This document shows, piece by piece, positions 36,718 to 47,428 of a stretch of DNA of 64,000 nucleotides. The DNA comes from Corylus avellana (lineage: Eukaryota > Streptophyta > Magnoliopsida > Fagales > Betulaceae): positions 14,744,919 through 14,808,918 of the forward strand of contig NC_081545.1 in NCBI RefSeq assembly GCF_901000735.1. Direction: 5' to 3'. Both the position numbers and the translations under genes were made by a program. Position 1 is the stretch's first letter; each line of letters begins with the position of its first letter. Under the pieces are notes generated by a model. That model was not told where the DNA came from and did no database searches. It saw only the letters and a program-made list of their open reading frames with translations.

Positions 36718-38096
36718 GTTATGTGCACGAATCGATTGTAGTTTAATGGATTGTAAGTGCGAGGTTCAACCCACAGAGAATTGTATTTTTGAAAGAGCAA
36801 TTTAAATCTAAACTAATTTTACCCTAACCTAGTTCCAAAAGGGTTTTGAATTTTCGTTTTAAAAATTAAAAGACAAACATAAACTAATTAAAATAAACTA
36901 AGAGATAAAATACTAAGGTTTAGGAATTCACACTCACCGAATCATAACAACATACTTCCATGTTTATCAATATTAATCTGAAATTCTCACAATTAAAATC
37001 TTAGATATGTTTTACTATGCTTCAAACATTTAATCAAAACCATCCCATGTATCCATTCATTACACAAATCACAAGAGTAATCCAACATCAATTAAATCAT
37101 CAGATGTATTCGTAAATCACAAAAAATATTCAATCTTAATTGAAAATCCAAATGTATCCGTAGAATAAATCACAAGGGATATCCAATTATTTAAGCAAAT
37201 AAAATCAAGCTACCAATTATGTGAAATTATCTTAAATCTTCAAGTGTATCCTTAAATCACAAAAGATATTCAAGAATCACTCCACACATTGAAAAGAAGT
37301 AAAATAATTGAAATATTCAACCCAATAAAATCAGATAAATAAAGACTTACATGAAAGTATTGATGTTCTTCATCAGTGAGGCTTCATCCCTAACCTTAGT
37401 TGGGAATTTAGCTCCACATAAAAATAAAACCTACATCTAAAGAAAACCTAAACTAAAAAGAGCAAAACTGTATAATTTTGCTCTCTGGAATTCTATATCT
37501 TTTCTTGAATGCAAATAGGTCTATTTATAGGCTTAGAAAAGTCCTAGAAGCCCAATTAAACCTAGATAATTCAGAGGTCTGTCTCCCAGTCAAATAGAAG
37601 TCTGAAATTGGAATAGGATTCGCCCAGATTTGTGTCCTTTTATTGCGGGGCGATTTTGGCATAGTAACCGTCCGAATTAGGTAAATCCTAATTTACAATG
37701 AATTGTAGTATTTTGAGTTAGCTTTCCAATTCCACTTGAATCACTTCAATCCGATAATTGAGCGGAAAGTTATGGTCACAATACTGAGATGTGTGCAGAA
37801 TCTGAATTTGAATCCAATCCGAAATTTTATCCAATCTGAACTTTAATCCAATTTGATATTTAATCCGATTTAACCTTTTCTTGGATTTGGTTAAACTTAA
37901 CCACATCATCTAGGTCTTCTCAAAGTATGCTTTCTTCCAAACTTTGCATTTTTCCTTTTAAAGCTGTAGTTTTTCTTCAATCACCTACAAAATACAAAAA
38001 CCACAAAACTAACACAAAATATTAAATAACACCACAGCTAAAGGATTAACTAATGTAAATAAAGAGGTCCAAATATGCAATATTTAGCACTTATCA
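36718..38096 (-). mobile_element. 3' LTR of element C1
   Basis: In minus orientation it starts TGATAAGTGCTAAATATTGC at 38096 and contains a TATA box (cctataaatagac, about 37515). Its end near 36718 lacks about 20 bp present in the partner LTR at 43065. A polypurine tract (aagtttgagggtatt) precedes it on the minus strand. Confidence 0.75.
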
Positions 38097-38286
38097 AATA
38101 CCCTCAAACTTACATTTTGCTACTTCCTTAGCAAAACAAAACGAAAAATAAAATTAAAAGCAAGAAACATAAATCCTCTTTCGTGGGAGAGACAATTGCA
38201 TTTAACATATGCAACAAGCCTTTTAAACCCCTAGGCATCCCTAGTGGACGAGTGAAGTCTTGTGAGGGCTTAACAGGAATGATACC

Positions 38287-39646
38287 TGATGTGGTATTTT
38301 TGTGATCAAAAGTATCAATTATAAAAATAACCACTCGCAATAGGATGAATCTTTGTAGGATACGGCTATAAAGAGGGTGTCGAACCTCAAGGACTGCATG
38401 GGTTTTGTTATCAAATTCGAAAGATTAAAATTAACTTAATTAAAAAGATATTTGATTTGATTTTCTTTAAAACTAAAGTGCATGAAAATAAAAGAGATTT
38501 AAAATAAGAGAGAGAGTGTAGGGTATTGACTTCACCTCTATCCGCACAACAATGGCTAATCATAATTCATTCCAGAAATTCATTCTATGCATGTTATAAA
38601 TAAACAAGAAACTACCTTATTAAAGAATAAGCATAATCTATCTTCGGTTGGCACGGATCGTCCACCTAACCACTAAGATGCGGTACGACCCGTCTTTCCT
38701 AGGTATAAATTATCAAATTCTTTAATAGGATACATACAATCAATGAATAAGTGTAACCCATCTTCGGTTGGCACGGATTGTCTACCTAAATTACACTAAA
38801 CTAGGATGTAGTACAATCCGTCTTCCCTAGGCATGGCCTATCAAATCCTATTGATCATATGTCAATTAAACCCATTGTATAACCATCATCCTCATAATCA
38901 CAGAAAACAAGAATGATTTGAGATCAATAAAAGTAAAATACTTTCTAAGACAAGAGAAGAATTTCACAAATATTGATTTTGGAATTTAAGAACAATTGCA
39001 TTTAATATGAAGAACATAAATCAATTGTAGCAATCCTCATAGTTATACAATCAACATGTATAAATTGAAAATCTAGAAATTAAATACAATCAAACCATTG
39101 TGCTTGGATAGGGTTACATCAACACCCCACGAAGGGGTTTAGCCGCTCATAATCTTCTAAGCTCCAAAGACAATTTTCTGATTTCTAGCTCTAGGAAGCG
39201 GTGTGTATTTTTTCTCAATGCTTAGAGGCCTATTTATAGGGATTAGGAGAACCCTCAAAGCCCTAGGAATCCCAAAAAAATCGTATTTCAGTCTCCCAGT
39301 CGGATTGGGAGACCTAGAAAAGCTTTCCTTATCAATTTCGAACTCTTTTTACTCTCTGTCGCGCGTGTGCGTTCGAGCGCACTATAGCTGCGCTCGAGCG
39401 TACTGTAGCTACAGTACATGCTACAGTAACTATGCTACAGTAAAATTGCTATAGTACCGCTACAGTACTGCTACAGTGAATCCGCTACAGTAAACTGCAT
39501 TTTTGAGCCCAAAATCAATGATTTTCTTGTATCTTTATTAAACACCTGAAAATACAAAAACAAAACAAAATCAAACAAATAACAAGGCTAAGGAATTAAC
39601 ATATGCAAATTAAGGGGCTTGAATGTGCAACATTCGACGCTTATCA
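38287..39646 (-). mobile_element. B-family LTR nested in element C1
   Basis: In minus orientation it starts TGATAAGCGTCGAATGTTGC at 39646, preceded by PPT aagtttgggggtatt, and ends ...accacatca at 38287. It contains two copies of atcttcggttggcacgga. Its U3 has a GCGCTCGAGCG palindrome (39360-39410) followed by a run of gctacagta words (39385-39500). C1 sequence breaks off just left of it at gatacc; element B's own 5' LTR was not found. Confidence 0.7.
39385..39500. repeat. gctacagta short tandem/palindromic array
   Basis: About nine copies of gctacagta or its complement tactgtagc in about 115 bp. Two meet head to head as tactgtagctacagta, a 16-bp palindrome. The array lies in the U3 of the B LTR, beside the GCGCTCGAGCG palindrome. 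Confidence 0.8.
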
Positions 39647-40996
39647 ATACCCCCAAACTTACATATTGCTAGTCCCTTAGCAATACAAAACAGAAAATAA
39701 ACTGAAAAACAAAAAGATAAATCCATCTTTCGTGGGATGTACGATTGCATTTAGCGTATGCAACAAGCCCTTTAAACCCCTAGGCATTCCCTAGAGGACG
39801 AGTGAAGTCTCGTGAGGGTTGTCCAGGAATGATACCCACAAACATTGTCATCATTATGTCATTCAAAAGGATAAAGCATCACAAAAATAATGGTTCTCGT
39901 TCATTAGGCAAGAGTCCGGTTACTCAGCGGAAAACTCAATGCTTAATGAAGCAAGAGTCCGGTTACTCAGCGGAAAACTCAACATGATCTTTCTTTTCTT
40001 TTTCCTTCTCTTTTTTATTTAATTTTTTCCATTTTTTTTTTTTATATATCTTGTAAGCCAATGGTTATTCATCAATAGGTCATCCAACAAATCACAAAGA
40101 GAACAAGCTTAAGCTGAAACATCATACCTCACATAAAACATGCTAATGTGCTCATAGAGATTTATCTCAAAACAAGTGAAATCTCTTTTACCCAAAAAAT
40201 AAGTCAAAGGACTCAGACTTCTACTGACATAATGATGATGTTCAACCCTTTAAGCAAGTCAATGAAAAGCACACTACAGTCACAGTTTAACTCAAACTTG
40301 ACAAAAACATAGGGTAAATTTTTTTTTTTTTTTCAAAAGTTTTTAGACAAATAAAAACAAACAAATAAGAATAAAAATAAACAATAAGAAAAAAATAAAC
40401 AAACAAAAACAAAAATAAACATACAAAGTGTTTTTCCATACCCCCAAACTTAAATTACACATTGCCCTCAATGTGTAGTATAGAAATACATTACCAGAAG
40501 TAAGGAAACATCAAGATGTGAACAAGGCCAGGGCGTCTCCCAAACTTAAACACCAAAACACCCGTCAACAAAAACTAGCAACAATATTTTTTTTTTCACA
40601 GAAACAGAACTTCAAAAGATTAATTGTTGTTAGAAACAAAAACAAATAAAAATAACCTGTAATGAAAAAGGAAAGAAAGAATTTGTGGAGTGAAGTGCAG
40701 AAAATAAACTGGAGGAGAAAACTTTACAATGCTTCCCCCTATCATGCGGATGTCCAACCAATCCCTTCCGCCCCTTCTTCTTCAAAACTTCATACCCCTC
40801 TAGAAGAATATTTTGCCATCTTATGTACAATTGCTTGCTTTGAAGGATCTTTTTAGGAAAGTGGTTCCTAGATTTGTGTGCTTGTGTGCACAAGTCCTTG
40901 AGTATCTTGACATAAGATGGCTCTTTGATACATTCAGGCAATGAAGCTTTGGGCTCTTGATATGTCTAAAGAGGGACAGTGATGCAGGCAGGAGCT
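39647..40996 (-). other. 3' untranslated region of the nested Athila-like element
   Basis: AT-rich sequence between the gag-like frame and the LTR. It holds the conserved PPT-adjacent block (39725-39830), the duplicated phrase caagagtccggttactcagc (39908 and 39950) and an acacattgccctcaatgtgt inverted repeat (about 40459). On the minus strand that repeat is followed by aagtttgggggta, as in Athila/Tat 3' regions. No gene seen. Confidence 0.5.
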
Positions 40997-42301
40997 TCAG
41001 TACTCATTGTTTTCATGGTGCTCAACTTGCTTAGGGTGCTCAACTTGCTCAGAGTGCTCAACTTGCTCTGTGTGCTCAACTTCTTCTTTTTCTTCCTCCT
41101 CAATGTTATTCACAATTTCCTCCTCATCAATCATGTAGTTTAGAATGAACGGACACTCTTCTCTCTTGTGATAAGGATTATAACAATATGAACATGCCTT
41201 ATATAGTGGATGATTGCTAGGCAATGTAAGATGGTCAACTCTAGCTTCTCTGAACTAGGCTAATCTCTCGCCTATGTCATTAACATGAGCAGTTGGAAAA
41301 TGTTGCACTATTGCTAGAGAAGCATAATAAGATTTGACAAATTCATGATGAGATATGCTAGCATCATCCTCCATCATGCTTACGTAGTGTAAAAAGAATG
41401 GGCATTCGCTTTCGTGGTGAGTGGGATTATAACAATATTCACAAAACAGAGATGCTTCGCGTTTCTTCATAAATCTAACATAGATAGACTTATTTGCCTT
41501 AAGTTGGTATTTTCTTCTATCTAAGTTATCAATGTGAGCAGTTGGACAAAGTTGCCATATATCATCTTTAGGAAGATAATTTAATGTAGCATTTTCCTCT
41601 CTTTCAAAGTTGGTGGTGGCTTGGACATGCTCATCATAAGAATTTTCAGACTCATCCTCATCAATTATATAGTGTCCTTTAGCCATCAACTAACTTTGAA
41701 GCTCTTCTTCCTTATTGTTATCCTCTATGCTCTCATTGTCCCAATATTGAGTCATTGGGTCAAGTTGATGTTTAGATGGATGTTCATTCTCACTCTCGCC
41801 AATCCATTCTTCCATCCCCGCGGTAGCATGAGTATTGGCAACTTTGAGCTCTTGATTGAGTCTGTTCATATCTTGCTTCATCTCTTGCATGTTCTTATCA
41901 ATTGATTGCATGAATGCTTTCATCATGTCTTCCATTGATGACTGTGGTGTAGGCTGTGGCATTTGAATAATGGATTGATCTGCAGGTGCACAAATCGGTT
42001 GTAAGTTGTAAGTCTTGAGCTCTTGTATAGCTTGATGCATATTTTGCATGCATGCTTTGAATGTGTCTTCCAATGATAACTCTTGTGGAAGAGGTTGTGG
42101 CACTTGAGTGATGGATTGATAAGTAGGCAGTTGAGCTTGGTGATCGAACTGCGGATAGTCTGAGTGGTGCACTTCATCAAATTGGTGAGCGTAATTTCCT
42201 GTAGCCTGAGCTGACCATGAGAAATTAGATTGGTTGCTCCAGTTTGAGTTGTAATAATTGGAATTTGAATCAAACCCTAGACTGGAGAAATTGGTGTTCA
42301 T
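40997..42301 (-). CDS. gag-like zinc-knuckle polyprotein with two in-frame TAG codons
   Basis: One reading frame of 435 codons runs from ATG 42301 to the stop at 40997, broken only by TAG at 41690-41692 and at 41255-41257. The first part starts MNTNFSSLGFDSNSNY, has the gag-like NQSNFSWSAQATGN, then two related acidic segments (SLEDTFKACMQNMHQAIQEL and SMEDMMKAFMQSIDKNMQEM). The second and third parts each contain a CX2CX4HX4C knuckle: CEYCYNPTHHESEC and CSYCYNPYHKREEC. A third, CSYCSNPYHHYSDC, lies just upstream of the ATG in the same open frame (about 42375-42335). The C-terminus has a VEHxEQ tandem repeat. No protease or RT follows, so the element is non-autonomous. It may be a decayed gag or a read-through product. 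Confidence 0.6.
41015..41090. repeat. 18-bp tandem repeat encoding VEHxEQ
   Basis: About four units of gtgctcaacttgctcag (plus strand) encode EQVEHS/EQVEHP-like hexapeptides at the C-terminus of the gag-like frame. Confidence 0.75.
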
Positions 42302-42641
42302 TTGTTCATATGGAAAATTAGAAACGTGTCCCCAGGATAGACAATCACTATAATGATGATAAGGATTGGAGCAGTATGAACATGATTCATGTGGGTAAAA
42401 ATTTTGAGGGTAGTTGGTAGGAGCCGGTGTCCTACAACTAGAGAAGCATGTTATACAGAGAAATTATTAAAATTATTAAATCGAAAATCCATACTTCACT
42501 TCACTCTTTGGCATGCAAATTTCCCACATAACACATCAACCATTTTTTTAAATAAAATAAAATAAAAAAAAAACTAAAAAAAAAAAAACTAACACAATAA
42601 AAAAATTAAAACTAAAATTCAAAAACTCACAAAAAGGATGA

Positions 42642-43040
42642 AAAATAAATTTTTGGCAAAGATATACGAAACTGCTGCAATTGCTGCCTTTGCTGTGAGT
42701 GCGCTTGATCACGCTGATGTGCGCTCGATCGCACTTGAGTGAAGATGTGGCAGTTAACGAGCGCAGGTGCGCTTGAGCTTGCTTTCTTAGCCCTGAGTGT
42801 GCTCAATCGTAGCAGGGCTGCAATCGATCGCACTAGCAGGGGTGTGCGGACGGTGCTGCGGCGGAACTGTAAAACAAGCCAAAAACAAAACAAAACAAAA
42901 AACAACAAGAAAAATCTTTTTATTTTTTTATTAGTAACAAGATTAAAACAAAACAAATTGCAAAAATAAAATCCTAATTATAACTAGTAGAAAAAACAAA
43001 ACTAATCTAGAAATAAATTGATTTCAAAAAAATTAACAAT
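42642..43040 (-). other. leader of element C1 with palindrome cluster
   Basis: Between the PBS and the gag-like frame lies a non-coding leader. At 42700-42840 it has several ctcgatcgcac/gcgctcgatc/caatcgatcgcac words. The same leader occurs in C2 (48020-48160), and a counterpart exists in element F (33230-33400). Confidence 0.6.
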
Positions 43041-43058
43041 TCCCCGGCAACGGCGCCA
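43041..43058 (-). other. primer-binding site of element C1 (tRNA-Asp)
   Basis: The minus strand reads TGGCGCCGTTGCCGGGGA, complementary to the 3' end of tRNA-Asp, the primer used by Athila-type elements. It starts 6 bp inside the LTR end at 43065. Confidence 0.85.
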
Positions 43059-43064
43059 AAAACT

Positions 43065-44466
43065 TGTTATGCAAATTTAATTACTCGCAAGTGCACGAAT
43101 CGATTGTAGTTTAATGGATTGCAAGTGCAAGGTCGAACCCACAGAGAATTGTATTTTTGAAAGAGCAATTTAAATCTAAACCAATTTTACCCTAACCTAA
43201 TTCCAAAAGGGTTTTGAATTTTGGTTTTAAAAATTAAAAGACAAACATAAACTAATTAAAATAAACTAAGAGATAAAATACTATGGTTTGGGAATTCACA
43301 CTCACTGAATCATAACAACATACTTCCATGTTTATCAATATTAATCTGAAGTTCTCACAATTAAAATCTTAGATATGTTTTACTATGCTTTAAACAATTA
43401 ATCAAAACCATCACATGTATCTATTCATTGCACAAATCACAAGAGAAATCCAATATCAATTAAATCATCAGATGTATCCGTAAATCACCAAAGATATCCA
43501 ATCTTAATTAAAACACCAAATGTATCCATAGAATAAATCACAAGGGATATCCAATTATTTAGGCAAATAAAATTAAGCTATCAATTATGTGAAATTATCT
43601 TAAATCATCAAATGTATCATTAAATTACAAAAGATATCCAAGAATCACTCCACACATTGAAAAGATGTAAAACAATTGAAATATTAAACCCAATAAAATC
43701 AGATAAATAAAGACTTACATGAAAGTATTGATGTTCTTTATCGGTGAGGCTTTATCCCCAACCTTAGTTGAAATTTTAGCTCCACATAAAAATAAAACCT
43801 ACATCTAAAGAAAACCTAAACTAAAAGGAGCAAAACTATATAATTTTGCTCTCTGAAATTCTACATCTTTTCTTGAATGCAAAGAACTCTATTGATAGGC
43901 TTAGGAAAGTCTTAGAAGCCCTATTAAACCTAGATAATTCGGAGGTCTGTCTTCCAGTCAAAATAGAAGTCTGAAATCGGAATAGGATTCGTCCAGATTT
44001 GTGTCCTTTTATAGCGGGGCAATTTTGGCATAGTAACCTTCCGAATTAGGAAAATTCTATTTCACAATGAACTGTATTATTTTGAGTTAGCTTTCTAATG
44101 CCACTTGAATCACTTCAATTGGATATTTAAGCGGAAAGTTATGGTCAAAATACTGAGACATGTGCAGAATTTGAATTTGAATCCAATCCGAAATTTTATC
44201 TAATCTGAACTTTAGTCTAATATAATCTTTAATCCGATTTAACCTTTTCTTGGATTTGGTTAAACTTAACCACATTATCTAGATCTTCTCAAAGTATGCT
44301 TTCTTCCAAACTTTGCATTTTTTTCCTTTAAAGCAGTAGTTTTTCTTCAACGACCTACAAAATACTAAAAACACAAAACTAATACAAAATATTAAATAAC
44401 GGCACAGCTAAAGGATTAACTAATGTAAATAAAGGGGTCCAAATTTGAAATATTTGGCACTTATCA
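43065..44466 (-). mobile_element. 5' LTR of element C1
   Basis: 1402 bp, TGATAAGTGCCAAATATT... to ...TTTGCATAACA in minus orientation. Most of it (43065 to about 43870, R-U5) is nearly identical to 48388-49190 in C2, but the U3 portion diverges sharply. Its TATA box is mutated (cctatcaatag). With the LTR at 36718-38096 it bounds element C1 (36718-44466). Confidence 0.85.
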
Positions 44467-44499
44467 TGAAGCCTCATCGATGAAGAGCAACCATATTTT

Positions 44500-46161
44500 T
44501 GTTGTTCACAATTATCTACCTAAATTAATAGGCAAATAATTGGATGTTTTACCCGCAAGTGCACGATGTCAACACAGTAGTATAGTGTGCAAATATGGGG
44601 TCATTCCCATGAGGATTGCTGAATCTTGTCTAAAATAAATTCTCAAAGTAAAATAAAACAAGAGATTAGATTTAAGTTGATAATGATAAAAAGGTAGGGC
44701 TTTGATATCCACCACTAATTATATTAGCTAATATATCAATATGCCAATGTTTTGATCGTGTTATGTATATCTAATGTTTGTCAACCTAAGGGCATTGTTG
44801 TTCACAATTACATACCTAAATTAACAGGCAAATAATTGGATGTTTTACCCGCAAGTGTACGAGGTCAACACAGTAGTATAGTGTGCAAATACGGAGTCAT
44901 TCCCACGAGGATTACTAAATCTTGTCTAAAATCAATTCCCAAAGTAAAATAAAACAAGAGATTGGATTTAAGTTGATAATGATAAAAAGGTAGGGATTTG
45001 ATATCCACCACTAATTATATTTAGCTAATATATCAATATGTCAATGTTTTGATTATGTTATGTATGTCTAATGTTTGTCAACCTAAGGGCATAGGTGTAT
45101 ACTCCTTAAGCTATAGATTTTCCTAAGCAACGAGATAGGCATAGATGTCTACTCTAACTCTTTTCTTTCCTAAAGGATTTAGCATGGTGTATACTAAGTT
45201 GTTCTTCAGGAAAGCATATATTCTGTGGAAATCAACAAACACATGAGGCCTAGGGCATGGGTGTATACACCCGGTTCTCCATGTTGATTAACGCAAGAAC
45301 CCGGTGTGGATTACTTTTGTTACTTATGTTAAACCTAGGACTCGGTCATTCAAATTGATTTAACTAACTAGTCCATACCACATGCACATGTTGATCAGGC
45401 ACACGCATATGAGGAATTCATGAAAACAGGCATTAATCAATTTAGATATCACAACAAGATCATCACAAAGGCGCCAATATTGAATATTAACTAAACATAA
45501 CTAGGGCTTCAATCTAGCCCTACTAAATAAATTAGTTACACATAAAGTTGATGTTAAACATCTTCATAAAATAAAATTAAAAAAAGAAAAAAGAAAGAAA
45601 GGAAAATAATAAACCCGAAACTTGAACTTGAAGAGCTCCAATTCTTCTCCTCACCAAGTATATTTATTCTAGAGGCTTAAGGGTCTATTTATAAGCCTTT
45701 AGGAACACTCTAGAACCCCTAAAAATCGTAGGGTTTGAGCCCTAGTTCGCACTAAGCTACAAAACCCTAAAAGTGCTCTTTCCATAACAAGGCTGGCGGC
45801 TGTCTTGTCCATCACTTGCCGCAGTGCTTTCGATCCCTTTGACAGGTGTGTGATCGATCACAGGTCTGCGATCGATCCTCTTTGTGCCTGCACTCGATCG
45901 TGGTTGCCTTGCATGTTGCCATCCTCACCTGTAGTGCGCTCGATCGCAGCTCCCCTGCAATCGATCGCTCTACCAAAGCCTTCCAAAATCCAAAATAGCT
46001 CATTTTCAGTCCAAAACTTCTGAGTTTGCTTCTTTTTCTTCCGATGACCTACAAAATCAAAGAAAACACGTAAAAGAACTAAAATGGCCTAATTAACTAA
46101 AACTAAAGGAATAAAACATGTAAGTTAAGGGCTGAAAATATAAATATTTTAGCACTTAACA
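44500..46161 (-). mobile_element. solo LTR, family E, with internal tandem duplication
   Basis: Plus-strand ends are TGTTGTTCAC and GCACTTAACA, flanked by the perfect 5-bp target duplication ATTTT (44495-44499 and 46162-46166). A 300-bp segment at its left end is duplicated in tandem (44500-44803 and about 44804-45100). A TATA box (ctatttataag, minus) lies near 45690 and a palindrome cluster at 45830-45970. It interrupts the plus-oriented C-family solo LTR. Confidence 0.88.
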
Positions 46162-46166
46162 ATTTT

Positions 46167-46714
46167 CATGTAAGTTGATATTATCCGATTTTATGAGTTT
46201 TAATATTTCAATTGTTCTACTTCAATTCAATTAGTAGGATGATTATTTGATATCTTTTATGATTTACGGATACATTTGATGATTTGAGATAGTTTCATTT
46301 AATTGATTGCTTAGGTTTTCTTTTATCAAAATATGAGATATTCATTGTGTTTCGTTTTACAGATACATTTGGTTTAAACTGGATATCTTTTGTGATTTGT
46401 GCAAGGAACGGATTCATTGGATGATTTAATTAATCTTTGAAGCAAAGTTGAACATACATAAAATTTTTATTGTGAGAACTTCAGATATATATTGATGAAC
46501 ATGAGAATATGTTGCTATGATTTGGTGGGTGTGGATTCCAAAACTTTAGTGCTTTATTTTTTGATTAATTTTCCTTTTGTTTATTTTATGTTTTTTTATT
46601 CTCAATTCAAAATCATAAATCTTTTGGAACTAGGTTAAGATTTAATTGGTGTATGTATATTTTGTTTTCATAAACATAGTTCTCTGTGGGTTCAACCTCG
46701 CACTTGCAATGGTG
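46167..46714 (+). mobile_element. 3' part of the split C-family solo LTR (+)
   Basis: It resumes exactly after the ATTTT duplication with catgtaagttgatattatc and ends ...cctcgcacttgca at about 46708. Removing the E LTR and element C1 rejoins it with 36064-36717 and 44467-44499. Confidence 0.68.
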
Positions 46715-46795
46715 TCGAGGAAGCATCATGGGAGGCGGAACAGGACATGCGAAATCATTTTCCACATTTGTTTAAGACTTGATTTTGTATGAATC
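46715..46795 (+). pseudogene. C-terminal end of the chromovirus polyprotein
   Basis: The frame encodes EEASWEAEQDMRNHFPHLF, the end of the chromodomain region in Tekay/Del polyproteins. It follows the split LTR directly. Integrase between RNase H (36020) and this point is absent, so a deletion accompanied or followed the nested insertions. Confidence 0.78.
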
Positions 46796-46915
46796 TTTTC
46801 TTAAAAAGATTATACTTGGATAATATATCTATTTCCGTTTTGGGTAATGGAATAGTCAACTAAGAAAGAGTTTGTTTTTCTCTACAGGGTTATGGCCAAT
46901 ACCAGTTGATGTGCA

Positions 46916-47328
46916 AATTTAAAATTACTCGCAAGCACACGAGTCGTATGCAATATAGCGTGTGCAAGTGCGAGGTCGATCCACAAGGAATTGCGTTGCA
47001 AAAATAAATTTCTATCTAAACTAATTCTATCTTAAGCTAGTTCCAAATTGTTTGTGAATTTTAAATTGAAATCAAAACAAATAAAATTAATCAAAAGATA
47101 AATGCTAAGGTTTCAGAATTTGCACTCACCAAATCAAAGCAGACATTATTATGTTTGTTCCTACATACGAATTTCAATAAAATCCGATTCATATTCTAAT
47201 GTTGATAAAATTAACCTATTGAAAGATTCAATGAATCCATCCATTGTCCAAATCACAAAACATATCCAACTTAAACCAAAAGCATCCAATGTATCCGTTT
47301 GATTAATAAAAGACAATGGATATCCAAT
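46916..47328 (-). mobile_element. F-family LTR fragment ending at an assembly gap
   Basis: It starts TGATGTGCAAATTTAAAATT and matches the ends at 27426 and 33633, including cgaggtcgatccacaaggaatt. It breaks off at the N gap, so its U3 is not visible. Confidence 0.7.
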
Positions 47329-47428
47329 NNNNNNNNNNNNNNNNNNNNNNNNNNNNNNNNNNNNNNNNNNNNNNNNNNNNNNNNNNNNNNNNNNNNNNNN
47401 NNNNNNNNNNNNNNNNNNNNNNNNNNNN
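47329..47428. other. assembly gap (100 N)
   Basis: Exactly 100 N between an F-family LTR on the left and a C-family gag/leader on the right. The two flanks do not belong to one element, so the true junction is hidden. Confidence 0.95.
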
